NCBI GenBank assembly: GCA_014706295.1
Contig: JACSVZ010000011.1
Span: forward strand, 14,081,329-14,145,328
Reading direction: 5' to 3'
Source: Lycocorax pyrrhopterus obiensis
Lineage: Eukaryota; Chordata; Aves; Passeriformes; Paradisaeidae
DNA: 64,000 nucleotides
The notes beneath the pieces were generated by a model. It was given only the letters and a program-made list of their open reading frames with translations, ran no database searches and was not told the DNA's origin. The stretch's first letter is position 1. Every line of letters starts with the position of its first letter. Below, piece by piece: positions 39,885 to 50,300 of the stretch. The position numbers were made by a program, and so were the translations under genes.

Positions 39885-40045
39885 GGGAGAGGGTTGTACC
39901 CCTTTGGGAGAGGGTTGTGTTCCTTTGGAGGAGAGTTGTACCCCTTTGGGAGAGGGTTGTGTTCCTTTGGGGGAGAGTTGTACCCCTTTGGGATGGGACT
40001 GCACCCCTCTGGGACAGGGTTGTACCCTCTGGGACAGAGCAGGAC
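39885..40045. repeat. Minisatellite, about 21-bp unit in a 42-bp alternating pattern
   Basis: About seven tandem units of the type gagagggttgtacccctttg alternate with a gttgtgttcctttgg variant. The array sits at the edge of the CpG island, upstream of NUTF2. A unit length divisible by three keeps several frames open and creates false ORFs. Confidence 0.9.
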
Positions 40046-40049
40046 CCGT

Positions 40050-41050
40050 GGTCCCGAGTGGGGATGTAGGTGGTCAGCCACAGCCAGAACTGCAGATCCT
40101 GAAGTTAATTTTAGTTCCCCCCGCCAAAGGACTTACACAGACAATTTAAAAAAAAAAAAATTCTTGGCTTGATTGCAGTGAAAAGGTGTGGGGTGGTAGA
40201 AAAACGCCTTCAAATAAATACTTATGAATAGGTAAGTGGTCTAAAAGTGTGGTTTGGGTCTCACTGGAGCCCTCCCATATTCCCTGAAGCAGCAGCAGCA
40301 GCAGAGAGGACTCATAAGGGTACAGGAGTTGTCAGGATTTCGGATTACATGGCTAAATGGGCTGTGGACAGAGTTACATTCCTAGATCTCTTGTGTAAGT
40401 GGAAAGCTGAACTGGTAGGTGATCTTGTACTACAATGCTGGATATGGGCTACTTAGGGAATACATGACTTGTTTAGTGCTTGAGCTCTGCAGCTCAGGGA
40501 TGCTGGGCAAGAATACATCATCTTAAATAAAATTATTAACCCTCCAGGCCAAAGGCTATCATATTATTGCATAAAAACGTTTAAAAACCTAAAAAAACCC
40601 CCCAACAAAATAACAAAAAAAAAAACAAACCAAAAAAGTTTCTAAAAATAGGTACAGAACCCAAAAAGGGAGTCACTATTATTCTCTAAAGGAATTGTTA
40701 TGACCTTAAGGTTTTCCCTTAGAATCATAAAAGCCATTTAAAATAAACATTCTTCAAGTCCCCTTCTAGAGCTGACATTTGATAATACACAGAAATGTGA
40801 CAACCAAAAATAGTCAAAACTGGTAGAAGAAAAATATTGCAAGGGTACAGGCTGGATTAGAATACAGAAAGGTGAGAGGTTGAAAGAGAAGAAAAATGTT
40901 TGCACTGAGCAGCAGCACAGGATTTTTTGTTATCATAAACCATAAAAAGGTGCTTTCCTACAGAATTAACCTCTTAATTCCCTGAGGTATGGTTGCTCAC
41001 TTCCTTAATTTAGCAGGAAATGGGAGAAAGTGTGCATGAGGAAAAATGTC
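40050..41050. other. Intergenic, A/T-rich
   Basis: About 1 kb with A-rich runs near 40150 and 40590-40640. No gene or clear regulatory element is recognised. Confidence 0.6.
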
Positions 41051-41054
41051 TGCC

Positions 41055-41225
41055 TTTATCAGAGTTTATCCTCCATTGGAAGGGACCCACAAGGATCACT
41101 GAGTCCAGCTCCTGGCCCTGCACAGGACAGTCCCAACAATCACACCATGTGCCTGAGAGCACTGTCCAAACACTTCTGAACTCTGGCAGCCTTGGTGCTG
41201 TGATCACTGCCCTGAGACCTTTGCT
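41055..41225 (-). mobile_element. CR1 LINE 3' fragment, minus strand
   Basis: The plus strand shows an inverted CR1 end: ccattggaagggacccacaa, atcactgagtccagctcctg, then cactgtccaaacacttctga, in the usual order. Confidence 0.8.
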
Positions 41226-41654
41226 GGTTCTTTAACTGACCTAAACCACACCTGCTGGCCCATCACTCAAAACCATTCCAGGACCCCCAAACCCACACAA
41301 TTCTTTGTCACTTCCCATGATCTGATCTCCCCTTAGCACAGAGATTCTCCATGAACACTCAGTTTCTGTTTCCCCTGGGCTGCACAGAAGTTCAGGTTGT
41401 AGTGCACCACGTTCCAGTCCCATCCATGGGCTTGGGCATACAGTGGTAGAGGCAGTATCGGCCACGTGGACCTACAGACCTTTTTTAAATAAGGGGCCAC
41501 ACGCTTCTTTCCTCTAACTCCCCTAATCCTTCAGAATTGTGTTCATCAGAATCTCCCCAAATATCCCCATACCAGTCCTCTGGATCCACATCTGCTGTCA
41601 CCATCCAGAAGTGGATAATCCTATTGTTTGGGGGTTTTTTTTTGTTGTGACAGC

Positions 41655-41910
41655 TTTATTTCAGTCCTTCGTTCCAATAAACATATTTGCTCTCCTTCCC
41701 TGTTAGTTGTTTTATGACATCTGTCTCTAGCTGTTTCTCTATTTCCAGTCTTCTGGAATAATCACAATGTGCCTGTGCCTGTACCAGGCAGGCTCCCAAG
41801 GTGGCACACGCGCTCTCTTTACCATCTCTTCTGCTGCGGCAGCACTGCTGCGTCTCTCTACCACCTCCTCCAGGTCCAACCCCTTCTCCTTCACCCATTG
41901 CATCCCTAAA
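41655..41910 (-). other. Candidate orphan terminal exon with poly(A) signal
   Basis: On the minus strand a possible acceptor CTCCTTTAG|GGATGC (near 41909) opens two long frames. One contains GLDLEEVVERRSSAAAAEEM and stops after IVIIPEDWK; the other runs on to EIEKQLETDVIKQLTGKESK and stops in TAA. That TAA overlaps AATAAA at 41655-41660, and an A-run follows about 10 nt later. A further possible acceptor TTATTCCAG lies inside. The second frame is in phase with the HYDIN-like exon 21 if that exon uses its donor AAG|GTGATG. I do not recognise the protein. It could instead be an old retrocopy end. Confidence 0.35.
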
Positions 41911-42040
41911 GGAGAAGGGGCACAGCCCTGACTCCCCAAAAACCTCTCTACTGACATCCTGCCGACTATGCCAAGTAAAATGTTGTGTAATCTTATAAAA
42001 ACAAGGCAAATAATATATTCAAATGATATCTATTTACAAA

Positions 42041-42382
42041 GCAGCTGGCAAAAGAGCTTTTTATTTGCTCAGCATGGCTCTTGCTGGCAGAGGGCAAATG
42101 CCATGAGCAGCAGAGCTGTGCTCACATCAGCCCGTGCTGGGGCTGCAGCCTTGCCAGACCTCAGGAGGACACACTGCACCCTGGGCTCAGAGGCTTGAGC
42201 TTTTGGGCACAAGGAAGTTAGGAGGTGATGTGGGCTGATGTTTTCTTCTAGATGAGAACCTGTCTTCTCAGCCTGTCTGTCCCCTGAGCCATCCCCATCA
42301 AACCTTCTTTGGTGCATTCCCTCCCTCTTCTCCCGTCCCTTGCAGGGTTCCATCGTGCCTGGCAAGGAGCAAGTGCTGAAAG
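42041..42382 (+). repeat. Inverted duplicate of a HYDIN intron plus exon start
   Basis: This stretch is the reverse complement of 48493-48832, at an estimated 85-90% identity by eye. It copies the intron upstream of HYDIN-like exon 15, its acceptor TTGCAG, and the first 13 codons on the plus strand (GSIVPGKEQVLK, against GSIAPGREQVLK in the gene). Homology stops abruptly after the AAAG. It is a dead, truncated copy with no further HYDIN exon nearby. Confidence 0.85.
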
Positions 42383-42730
42383 GCACGTGCCACCCTCCCC
42401 CTGTGCCACTTGAGCTCCTTGCATGCCCCAGCAGGCTTCCTGGTGCCTCTGACTGCAGATCCAACTAAGATCCTGTCACGTCTGGAGATAAAATCCTGAA
42501 GCAGCTCCAAAGGTGCTTTGTTGCTTTGTCACTGGGAGTTCTGCAATGCCAGAGACTGTAGACCTGTACATTTGTAGCCAAACCTGCTTATATTAAAACC
42601 CTTTAGACCTGCTTGTATTTTATACTGCATTGACAATAATTAGATATTGTATTAGCAGTAAGTTTAGTCATAATTATCCACATCATCAGTGTCATCCATC
42701 TCACACCTGACCAAGAGTCTTCTCTCTACA

Positions 42731-43262
42731 ATCTCCAGTGTTATCTGGGCCAAAGTACCACCACGGTAACGTATTTGCTATCAGATGGTCATCCATGATC
42801 ATAAGGGTGTCACTGGCTTCATGATAAGGATTTAGAGTATTAACTACCCAATTCCAGTGGCAAGGGACATTGTGGGACTTCAAGTAGTGGTTAAGGCTGG
42901 CTATAAAAGCTCCAGGTGCTTCACAGAGGTGGACAGAATTCAGTTCTCCATCCTGAAGAGCTTCTTCGGGGAGAAGAGAAAAACTGCACAGGGTCTCATG
43001 AAATTTGCACTGTGCCTGGGTACAGAGCTCAGCATTCACAGATTTCTTTGCATGTGACATTATTTTGTCTGCCTTATTGGTAAATGAGGTGTGCTGATGC
43101 CAGTCCTCCCAGGTTCTTATCACTCAGTTGGTTCTTCATTCATTGAGTCCTTCAGAGTAAGTGAAATTCCATGTGATCACATGTAAAAACATTCACCGGC
43201 TTAGTGTAAGAAAACTTCTTCATAAAGACCTTACCAGTTTCAGAAAGAACTTCAGGACTGAA
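42731..43262 (-). pseudogene. CMTR2: CMTR2 N-terminal fragment (cap 2'-O-methyltransferase 2), broken
   Basis: CMTR2 methylates the second nucleotide of the mRNA cap. The minus strand matches its N-terminal part: FSPEVLSETGKVFMKKFSY, FTCDHMEFH, then after frame changes [40 protein letters not shown] and [11 protein letters not shown]. About ten residues are missing before FTCDH, the reading frame breaks at least twice between 43090 and 43160, and one residue is lost before LMIMDD. Homology ends abruptly after NTGD, so most of the catalytic domain and the C-terminus are absent. CMTR2 is normally a neighbour of HYDIN, which links this fragment to the HYDIN-like gene. Confidence 0.9.
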
Positions 43263-44188
43263 CTTTTCAAGGTTTGTCTTCTGAGGAATGTATGGATGAT
43301 TCAGTTTCTTTATCCTCAGATGAACTTGCAAGGTCAGCAGTACCACTGGAGAAGAAACCATGTCATTTCGATCATACAGGTATAGAAATAGGCAAAGTTT
43401 TTTTAAAAAATAACAATTTTTCCTGCTTAACCTCTGTATTCCAGAACAGGAGAGAAATGCTTCATGGAATCATACACCAATAAGAAAAGTAAATGAGGGC
43501 TATCCTAAATAAGGCCATTTGGAAATCAGGAGGGTCACCAGTTCAATCACCCTTCTTGCTATTTACACAGCAAGTGAAGAAGAGTTGGCTGGTGCTTGAC
43601 CCTTTACTGACTCTGAATACTCTGTTTACTTTATAGGTATAAACACCTAAATACAAATATCTCTCTCAGTCACAAGAGAGAACACACCACAAGCTCTCCA
43701 AGTTCAGAAAGTGGCCCAGAAATCTTATCACCTGATTATGGCAGTATCTATCTGAGAGCTCAAAGTATGGAGGGTGGAGTGGCCACAAGTAAAGGCAACT
43801 TTGAGAGGGAGCACAACTACTGCTCCTCCAATTTCCCAAGTGGGAACAACCCTCCCACCTCTTCCACCACACCCAGCATGACGCTGGGGGACCCCCTCAG
43901 CTGAAGAGGCCCTGGAGAGATGTTGGACACTAGCCTGTGAGCAAAACCCCTTTTCTCTGCTCAGCAATACAGCTCTGTGCCAGGCCACTGTAAACATCTC
44001 CCTTTCCCAACTGGAAAAATCGTGCAACTGATTGATGCAAGGATGTTACTGCTGAAGTGAGCATTCCTCATCCCTGGGCCAGCAACCAAAGCTCTCCAGC
44101 ATCTTTGAGTAGGAGCCACAGGATATGATTTTTGGGTGCACTAAGAGTCCTTGGCTTCTGCTGAAACAGAGAGACCCCAACTGTATCA
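43263..44188. other. Spacer between CMTR2 fragment and HYDIN-like 3' end
   Basis: About 0.9 kb in which no exon, repeat or RNA gene is recognised. Confidence 0.6.
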
Positions 44189-44341
44189 TCACCTTAACAA
44201 AGAAAAGTCAAAAGACCTTTTGGAGCTCAAGATCTTGCTGCCGTTGCTCTTCTGTCTCTTTCCGGGTAATTTGCATTTGGTGGAGTAGGTGTCAATCACA
44301 GTGGCATAGAAATGGATGTGAACTGTGCAGCCTCCTGCCAC
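44189..44341 (-). CDS. HYDIN: HYDIN-like exon 21, last with HYDIN similarity (1161-1210, stop)
   Basis: After an 87-bp intron, acceptor CTCTAG|GTGGCA opens VAGGCTVHIHFYATVIDT, like human VVGGPTVHICLQAKV. The following STKCKLPGKRQKSNGS has no HYDIN counterpart, and TGA TGA ends the frame. The stop overlaps a possible donor AAG|GTGATG, so a further exon remains possible. Confidence 0.7.
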   Translation of the reverse strand: MAGGCTVHIHFYATVIDTYSTKCKLPGKRQKSNGSKILSSKRSFDFSLLR

Positions 44342-47300
44342 CTAGAGAAGGACAGAGGATTCAGCTGGGAGTCCAGGTGACATCTGCTGCTGTGCCCAGC
44401 CTGCTGCCTGCCTGAAAAGCTGTGGTACCTTGATGGGCAGGAGCACATCCACTTCTCCCAATGGCAGGTTGGCACTATTAAAGTGCACTTCAAATTTGTG
44501 GGAGTGGCAGTACATCAGGCCCTGCACCTGGTCCAGGTCCACACTGAAACCTTGAATGGATGAAAATAAAGCAGCTGAGATACACAAGCAAGAGGAAATG
44601 TGTCGCAAGCATGTTAAGGTCATACAGGTGTCCTGGCTGGCATGTCTGGGAAAGACCCTTCTGTGTTTCTGGAGATGCTGCTGCCCTTTTTCCCTTGCCA
44701 CCCACCACTCAAAGAGAAAGGAAGGGGACAGCCACCATCCAAGATCCACCTTGGATGGTAAAACCAAAACAGATCAGCTGAGGAGCTCTAGCAATTCCTT
44801 CACTAGGCACCTCCGAGAAGGTTGCACAGAGCTCTACAAAGAAGAATTTCCAACTAAGACTCTCCCATGCTGTACTGTTTCTGTGACAATGACTCAGGGG
44901 AGACACCTGAGCTCCCCTCAGACACAGTGAGCCACTGTTTGATGGAAGTGCAGCCTTGCCTCAAGGCCTCTTTTGGAAGCCTCTTTTGATCCACCGGAGG
45001 ATCTCACAGGCTGTTTCCTCAAGAAAGGATTAATGCAAGTGCTGTGACAGTGTGAACTCTAAACAAAGCACTTCCAAATCACAACAGATCCCACGAATTT
45101 GCGACACAAGTTCACAGAGTGCCCAACTGTGCTCGATGCTCATGGGAGCCAAGGGCAGAAGATGCTGAGAGGCGACCAGGGTGATGAGCCCATCTGGCCC
45201 CTGCACTGAAGCATTAAGGCAATCACAGGCAGGCCAGATCCTTGGGCATGGCTGGCCAGGAGAGTTCAGGCTCTGAAGCTCCCAGCAGGGGCCCCAAGAA
45301 AAAAACACTCAAAACCCCAACTCATGTTTAGTGGCTTAAGCTAATCTGCTCAAGACAGCCTCTTCATGCCTGCAGGAAGCCTCTCCAGCACTGCTTACCT
45401 GTGTCCTGCAGGACACTTCCATCGGCCTGGAAGGACACTGGCAGCAGCCCGGGGTTGCTGATGGTCACAGTATGACTTATAGATTCATTGAGAGGGACCT
45501 TGCCCATCTTCAGGATGTACTCAGACAGCTCAATGCTGGAAGAAGTAAGGACAGTCCTTAAAGCACAGACTGGCTACATCTTCAAGTGGATGGAAGATAC
45601 AAATAAAGGGGGTAATTCTGGATTCATTGCTGTAAAAACTCAACTCAAGCCTATGAAACCCAAGGCCTGACCACCTGGCAATGACATTGAGAAGTCACAG
45701 GGAGTGCAGGTCCTAGGTTTTATCAGCTACCAGTGATACCTGAAAATAGAATTAGTTTAAAATGGACACTGGTCACAGCTCCCCTGCTATGAAAAGCCAG
45801 TAGAGGTAAGTACACTGGGCCTCCACTGGTCTCAATGAAACTGCTTAGCCTGGTGTACAGCCTGAGCCTGAAATTGCTTTGGGGCCTAGGAATAAGATTT
45901 ACCTGCACAGGAAATCTTCACTGCTCTGCAACCAGAATTACCACCAAAGCAGCACCAATAAATGTAATAATCAATACTGGCAAAATTCACAGGAAGGTCC
46001 TTTCCCAGAGCAATCCAACTCAGGAAAGCACATGAATGATGTGTTTTGCAGAGCATCTTCTTCCTGAAGTAGAACCTCCTGTGCCTGTGCTGCATTATGA
46101 AGGAGCACAGGGAAAATTACCTAGGTAAGACCTGCCATCTCACCGGCATCCACGCCACCTGACTTACAGTTTCCAAGGGTTTATCGACCTTTTGCTCAGT
46201 GTGCTCTGTTAGTTGGAACCAAGATGGCAGCTTGGAGTTGTCAGCAGGAACGGTGTCTGTGCTGCCTGTAAGGGGTTGATGGTCTGCACTGGACCCCCTC
46301 AGCTCTAGGAACAGAGCCCCACACTTGTGGGAAGCTGAGAAGTCCCAAGTTCAGCATGATGCTGGGGAAGGGAGGGCACTCAGCTGCTCACAGAGAGCGT
46401 GTCACAGCCAGCAGGACCAGACTCTTTCTGAAGTCCCCAGCTATTCCCAGCTCTGCAGACACAAGGAGCTCCCAGGAGCAGGGGGCACTGCTGGGTGTTA
46501 CCCACAGGGCACCTGGAGATGGGGATTCAAGTCCCTACTCACTCGACAAGACTCTGGCGCATCTGCTTATTAAAGACCCTGTCCTTCGGGGCACGGGAGG
46601 TGACAGCTGTCTCCAGCTCCAGAATATGATCCTCTATCAGCTTCTTCTCTATCTCCATCTGCATCCAAGTGTCCCACTGAGGAAAGAAAAGACAGTGCCT
46701 GGTTAGCAAAGATCTTTTCCAAGGTTTGCATCTGAAAAAGGATCCCACCCTGCTCTGGCTGAGAGGGGGGATGGGGTGCTCCTGTCTCGCTGCCCAGTAT
46801 CTGTGACACTGCCTGCTCTCTTAGCCAGGACCTCATCTCCATGGAAGTAACTCCAGCATCTTTGTCTGCCCAGCCACTGTCAGCAAAGTTGATCTGGCCA
46901 GACAGATAAAGCCAGGAACCTTCCAGAGCTCCAGACACTTGCCTGCCCTCAGCCAGTGCCAAAGCAGTTTGGGAAAAAGCACTGCCAACACAATCCCAGG
47001 TCACAGTCAAGCTGCTGCTGTTAAGGTCTGTAAACCTTGTAGGGCTCGGGTTGGGAACAGCCAGCTTCCCAGAAATGACCTGCATCTCCTTCCATCCCTT
47101 GAGCACTGCCTTCAGGATCCCTCCCTGGGGTAGCCAGGAAGTTGGTGCATCTCCATGAGTGATAATGACCAGAGGGGCAGCCCCTGACATAATACTGAGC
47201 AGACACATGGTCATGGCCAGGTATGGGCAAGGGGGTCCCAAATGCCAGCAGGGCACCAGAAAGCTGCTGTGGGGTGCAAGGGGCTCAACTGACATGGGAA

Positions 47301-50300
47301 AGTTGGCATCTGCCAAATGGGGGAGCAGCTGTTCTTACAACGGTGCCAGACTCATCCTTGTATGAGTCTGGGGAGGACTCCATGGATGACTCCATGGATG
47401 ACTCTGTGGATGGCTCCATCAATGACTTCCTGGACGACTCCCTGGACGACTCCCTGGACGACTCCCTGGACGACTCCACGACTGCAGACGACCACAGATA
47501 ATATGATTCATTTCTCTGTCTTTCTTCTTCCTCCAGGTTTTCTTCTTCCTCTTGCTGTATCTCTTCACTTTCTGAAGGAAAAAATTATCCTTAATAGAAA
47601 ACTAGGCACATTGCCAATCCCATTTAAGCTGGGAAGTCCCACTTCCCCAACACTGGCCTCTCCCAGAAACAAACCCTCCTCCGAGTCCTCTACAGAAAGC
47701 GAACACTGCTCCTTCTTGGCATCAGAGTCATCCATGCATTGCTCCAGGTCCAGAATAGATGGTTCATTGCCCTGTATGTGTATTTCCATGTTGTGTCTCA
47801 TCTCTTTCAGTATCTTCTCATATTTTTTATTTCCTGAAGGAAAAATTATCCACAAATAGAAGCGTGGGTGCATTACCAATCCCATTTAAGATGGGAAGTC
47901 CCACTTCCCCAACACTGGCCTTTCCCAGAAACAAACCCCTCAAGCCATCTATGAAAAGTGGATGCTGCTGCTGCTCCTCTCTGAGTCCTCATGTTCACTC
48001 TCCCTTATCTTCCTCCTCACAGAGGAGCATCTCATCCCCTGCAATGTCATGCAAATCCAACCCTGCCAAAAGCCCTGGCAGCCTCTCTTACAGCTTTCCT
48101 AAGCTTTTCTGCCTAGCCATCATCTTTCCAGGCCTCCAACAATGTGCTGGCAAGATCTGCAGGATGGTTCCTGGGAGAAAGCCCAAATGGGCTCAACTGC
48201 TCAAGACACAGGAAGCAACCAGAGAGGTCAAGTGTTGGTCTGGCAGCCCTGCAACCTCCAGACTTGGTGGACATGGGTGTGAGCTGCTCAATGCGCCATG
48301 GTAGGGGAAAAAACCAGAGGATCTTCCTGGAAGAAGACAGGCAGTGCTCACCTTTCAACATCCAGGGTAGGTCCATGGTAATCATAGGGAAGGTCCCCTC
48401 TCCTTTCAGGCAGATTTCTGCTGGTTCCAGATAACCCACTTGAACCTGGAAAGTCCTGCAGAAGACTCTTGGCCTTCCTGGCAGATAATAGACTTTCAAC
48501 ACTTGCTCTCTGCCAGGTGCAATGGAACCCTGCAAGGGACGGGAGAGGAGGAAGGGAATGCATCAAAGAAGGTTTGATGGGGATGGATCAGGGGATAGAC
48601 AGGCTGAGAAGACAGGTTCTCATCTAGAATAAAACATCAGACCACATCACTTTCTAACTTCCTTGTGCCCAAAAGCTCGCACCTCCAACCCTAGGGTACA
48701 GTGTGTCCTCCCAAGGGCTCGAAAGGCTGCAGCCCCAGCACAGCCTGATGTGAGCACAGCTCTGCTGCTCATGGCATTTGCCCTCTGCCAGCAAGGGCCA
48801 TGCTCAATAAATAAAAGCTCTATTGCCAGGCTCTGTGCAAGAGGAGTGAAGTGCCTGCACTCTCAGAAGGGCCAGCAGCCCCTGTCACAACACATCAGCA
48901 ATTCCAGGCTGGTGTCGAAGGGCCTGACCCCTTATTAATGATCCCAACAAAAACACCTTCTGCCTCTGTGGTTACACCAAGGGTACATGATTGCATCCTG
49001 ACTCACGGTTTCTTGCAAACCTATGTCTCTGGAAATGCAGGAGCAGAGACTAGGATGAGATCTGGGGATGAGAGTGATGGCAGGAAGTGCTATCCTCCTT
49101 TTTGGGCTTCCAGAAATGCTGTCCAAGCCCCAGGCTGGGCTCACACCAGCGAGGTGGAAGAAAAACACGGCTCTGGGTGACAGGACACAGCTGCAGCTTT
49201 CCTTGGCTCACCCCTGTACACTGGGCTGGACCCTCGACTCCCCATTCCTGTTGCCACTGCAGGGAGAAGCAGCTGAGCAGGACAAACCCTGCCACTCGCT
49301 CTCCCGAGTTACTCCAGCACACAACACGGCTGCAGCCAAAGGGAGCCCGGCCAAGCTGCCAGCACCTGGATGCTGCCACAGCAACTGGCTGCACGGCCCA
49401 CGCAGAGCTGTGTCTGCGGATGCTCGCAGGAAGAGGGCACCAGCGTGTCATCCCTTGGACGAGACAGGCATGGAACAATGAGAAAGCCATTTGGCTTCCT
49501 CTTCCCATTCCAAAGAGGGCCAAAGACAGGAATGCTGCTAAAGCTCCAAGACATCCAGGCAGGACCGAGAAGCTAGGATGGTGGGATGCTGCAAACTCTT
49601 CTCCTTGGTCTTTCAGCCCTGCTCCTCCCTGGCCCCCTCACAGCCCCACAAAGCTGCTGCAGAGAAGCAAAGCCGGAGGAGGGAGGGACCAGCACAGAGG
49701 CTGTGACAATTCCTGGCAAAGGAGCTTAAAGCCCAATCAAGGAATATATAAATGCTGCTTAGTGCTGGCAGTGGGGAGGCAGGGACAAGGAATAAGGTGA
49801 CCCTCAGAAGAGCCAGCAGCACAGCCAGAGAGCTCAGCACTTGTGCCTCTGGCCAGTGGTACCTGCCAGCCAAGGCCATGGGGGAGTTTATTAGGTGAGC
49901 ACTTGCTTGATCTCTCTGCCCCCAGCAGCAATTGCTTACAGCCCTGTCTCTCAGGGCTGGGTTTGGGGTTTCCCCCCTACTTTTTTTCCTTCTTTCCCCC
50001 CCCTTTTTTCCTTTAACCCTCTCCTGGGCCACCTGACACAGGGCCAGAGCCAAACACTTGTGCTACTCACTGTGGAGGGCACGACCACGGGCACACCGGG
50101 CAGAGGGTTTGCTGCAGTGCCGGTGCTGCCGTTTGGCACCACGTAGGTGAATTCAACCACCCCGGTGTTCCGCAGGGTGACCTCTGCTTTGAGGACTTTG
50201 TTAAACACCTGGAGAGAGGATAGAGGAGTGGAAGTTATAGATACAGGCCTGATGCTGGGAATCTCCTTCCTCTTCCACGGGGTTGAAAGCAAACAGCCAA

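Noticed and set aside
39774..40172. Repetitive open frames such as PSPKGVQLSPKGTQP.
   Set aside because: They are products of the 21-bp minisatellite, whose unit length is divisible by three.
39707..40172. A divergent plus-strand gene from the NUTF2 CpG island.
   Set aside because: No homologous protein, no convincing donor and only minisatellite frames downstream.
47223..47501. Plus-strand frame with DDSLDDSLDDS repeats.
   Set aside because: It is the antisense reading of the HYDIN-like exon 17 minisatellite; phase and splice sites favour the minus strand.
47935..48056. A possible extra HYDIN exon (DEMLLCEEEDKG) between exons 15 and 16.
   Set aside because: Exon 15 joins exon 16 in phase without it; including it brings a TGA or breaks phase.
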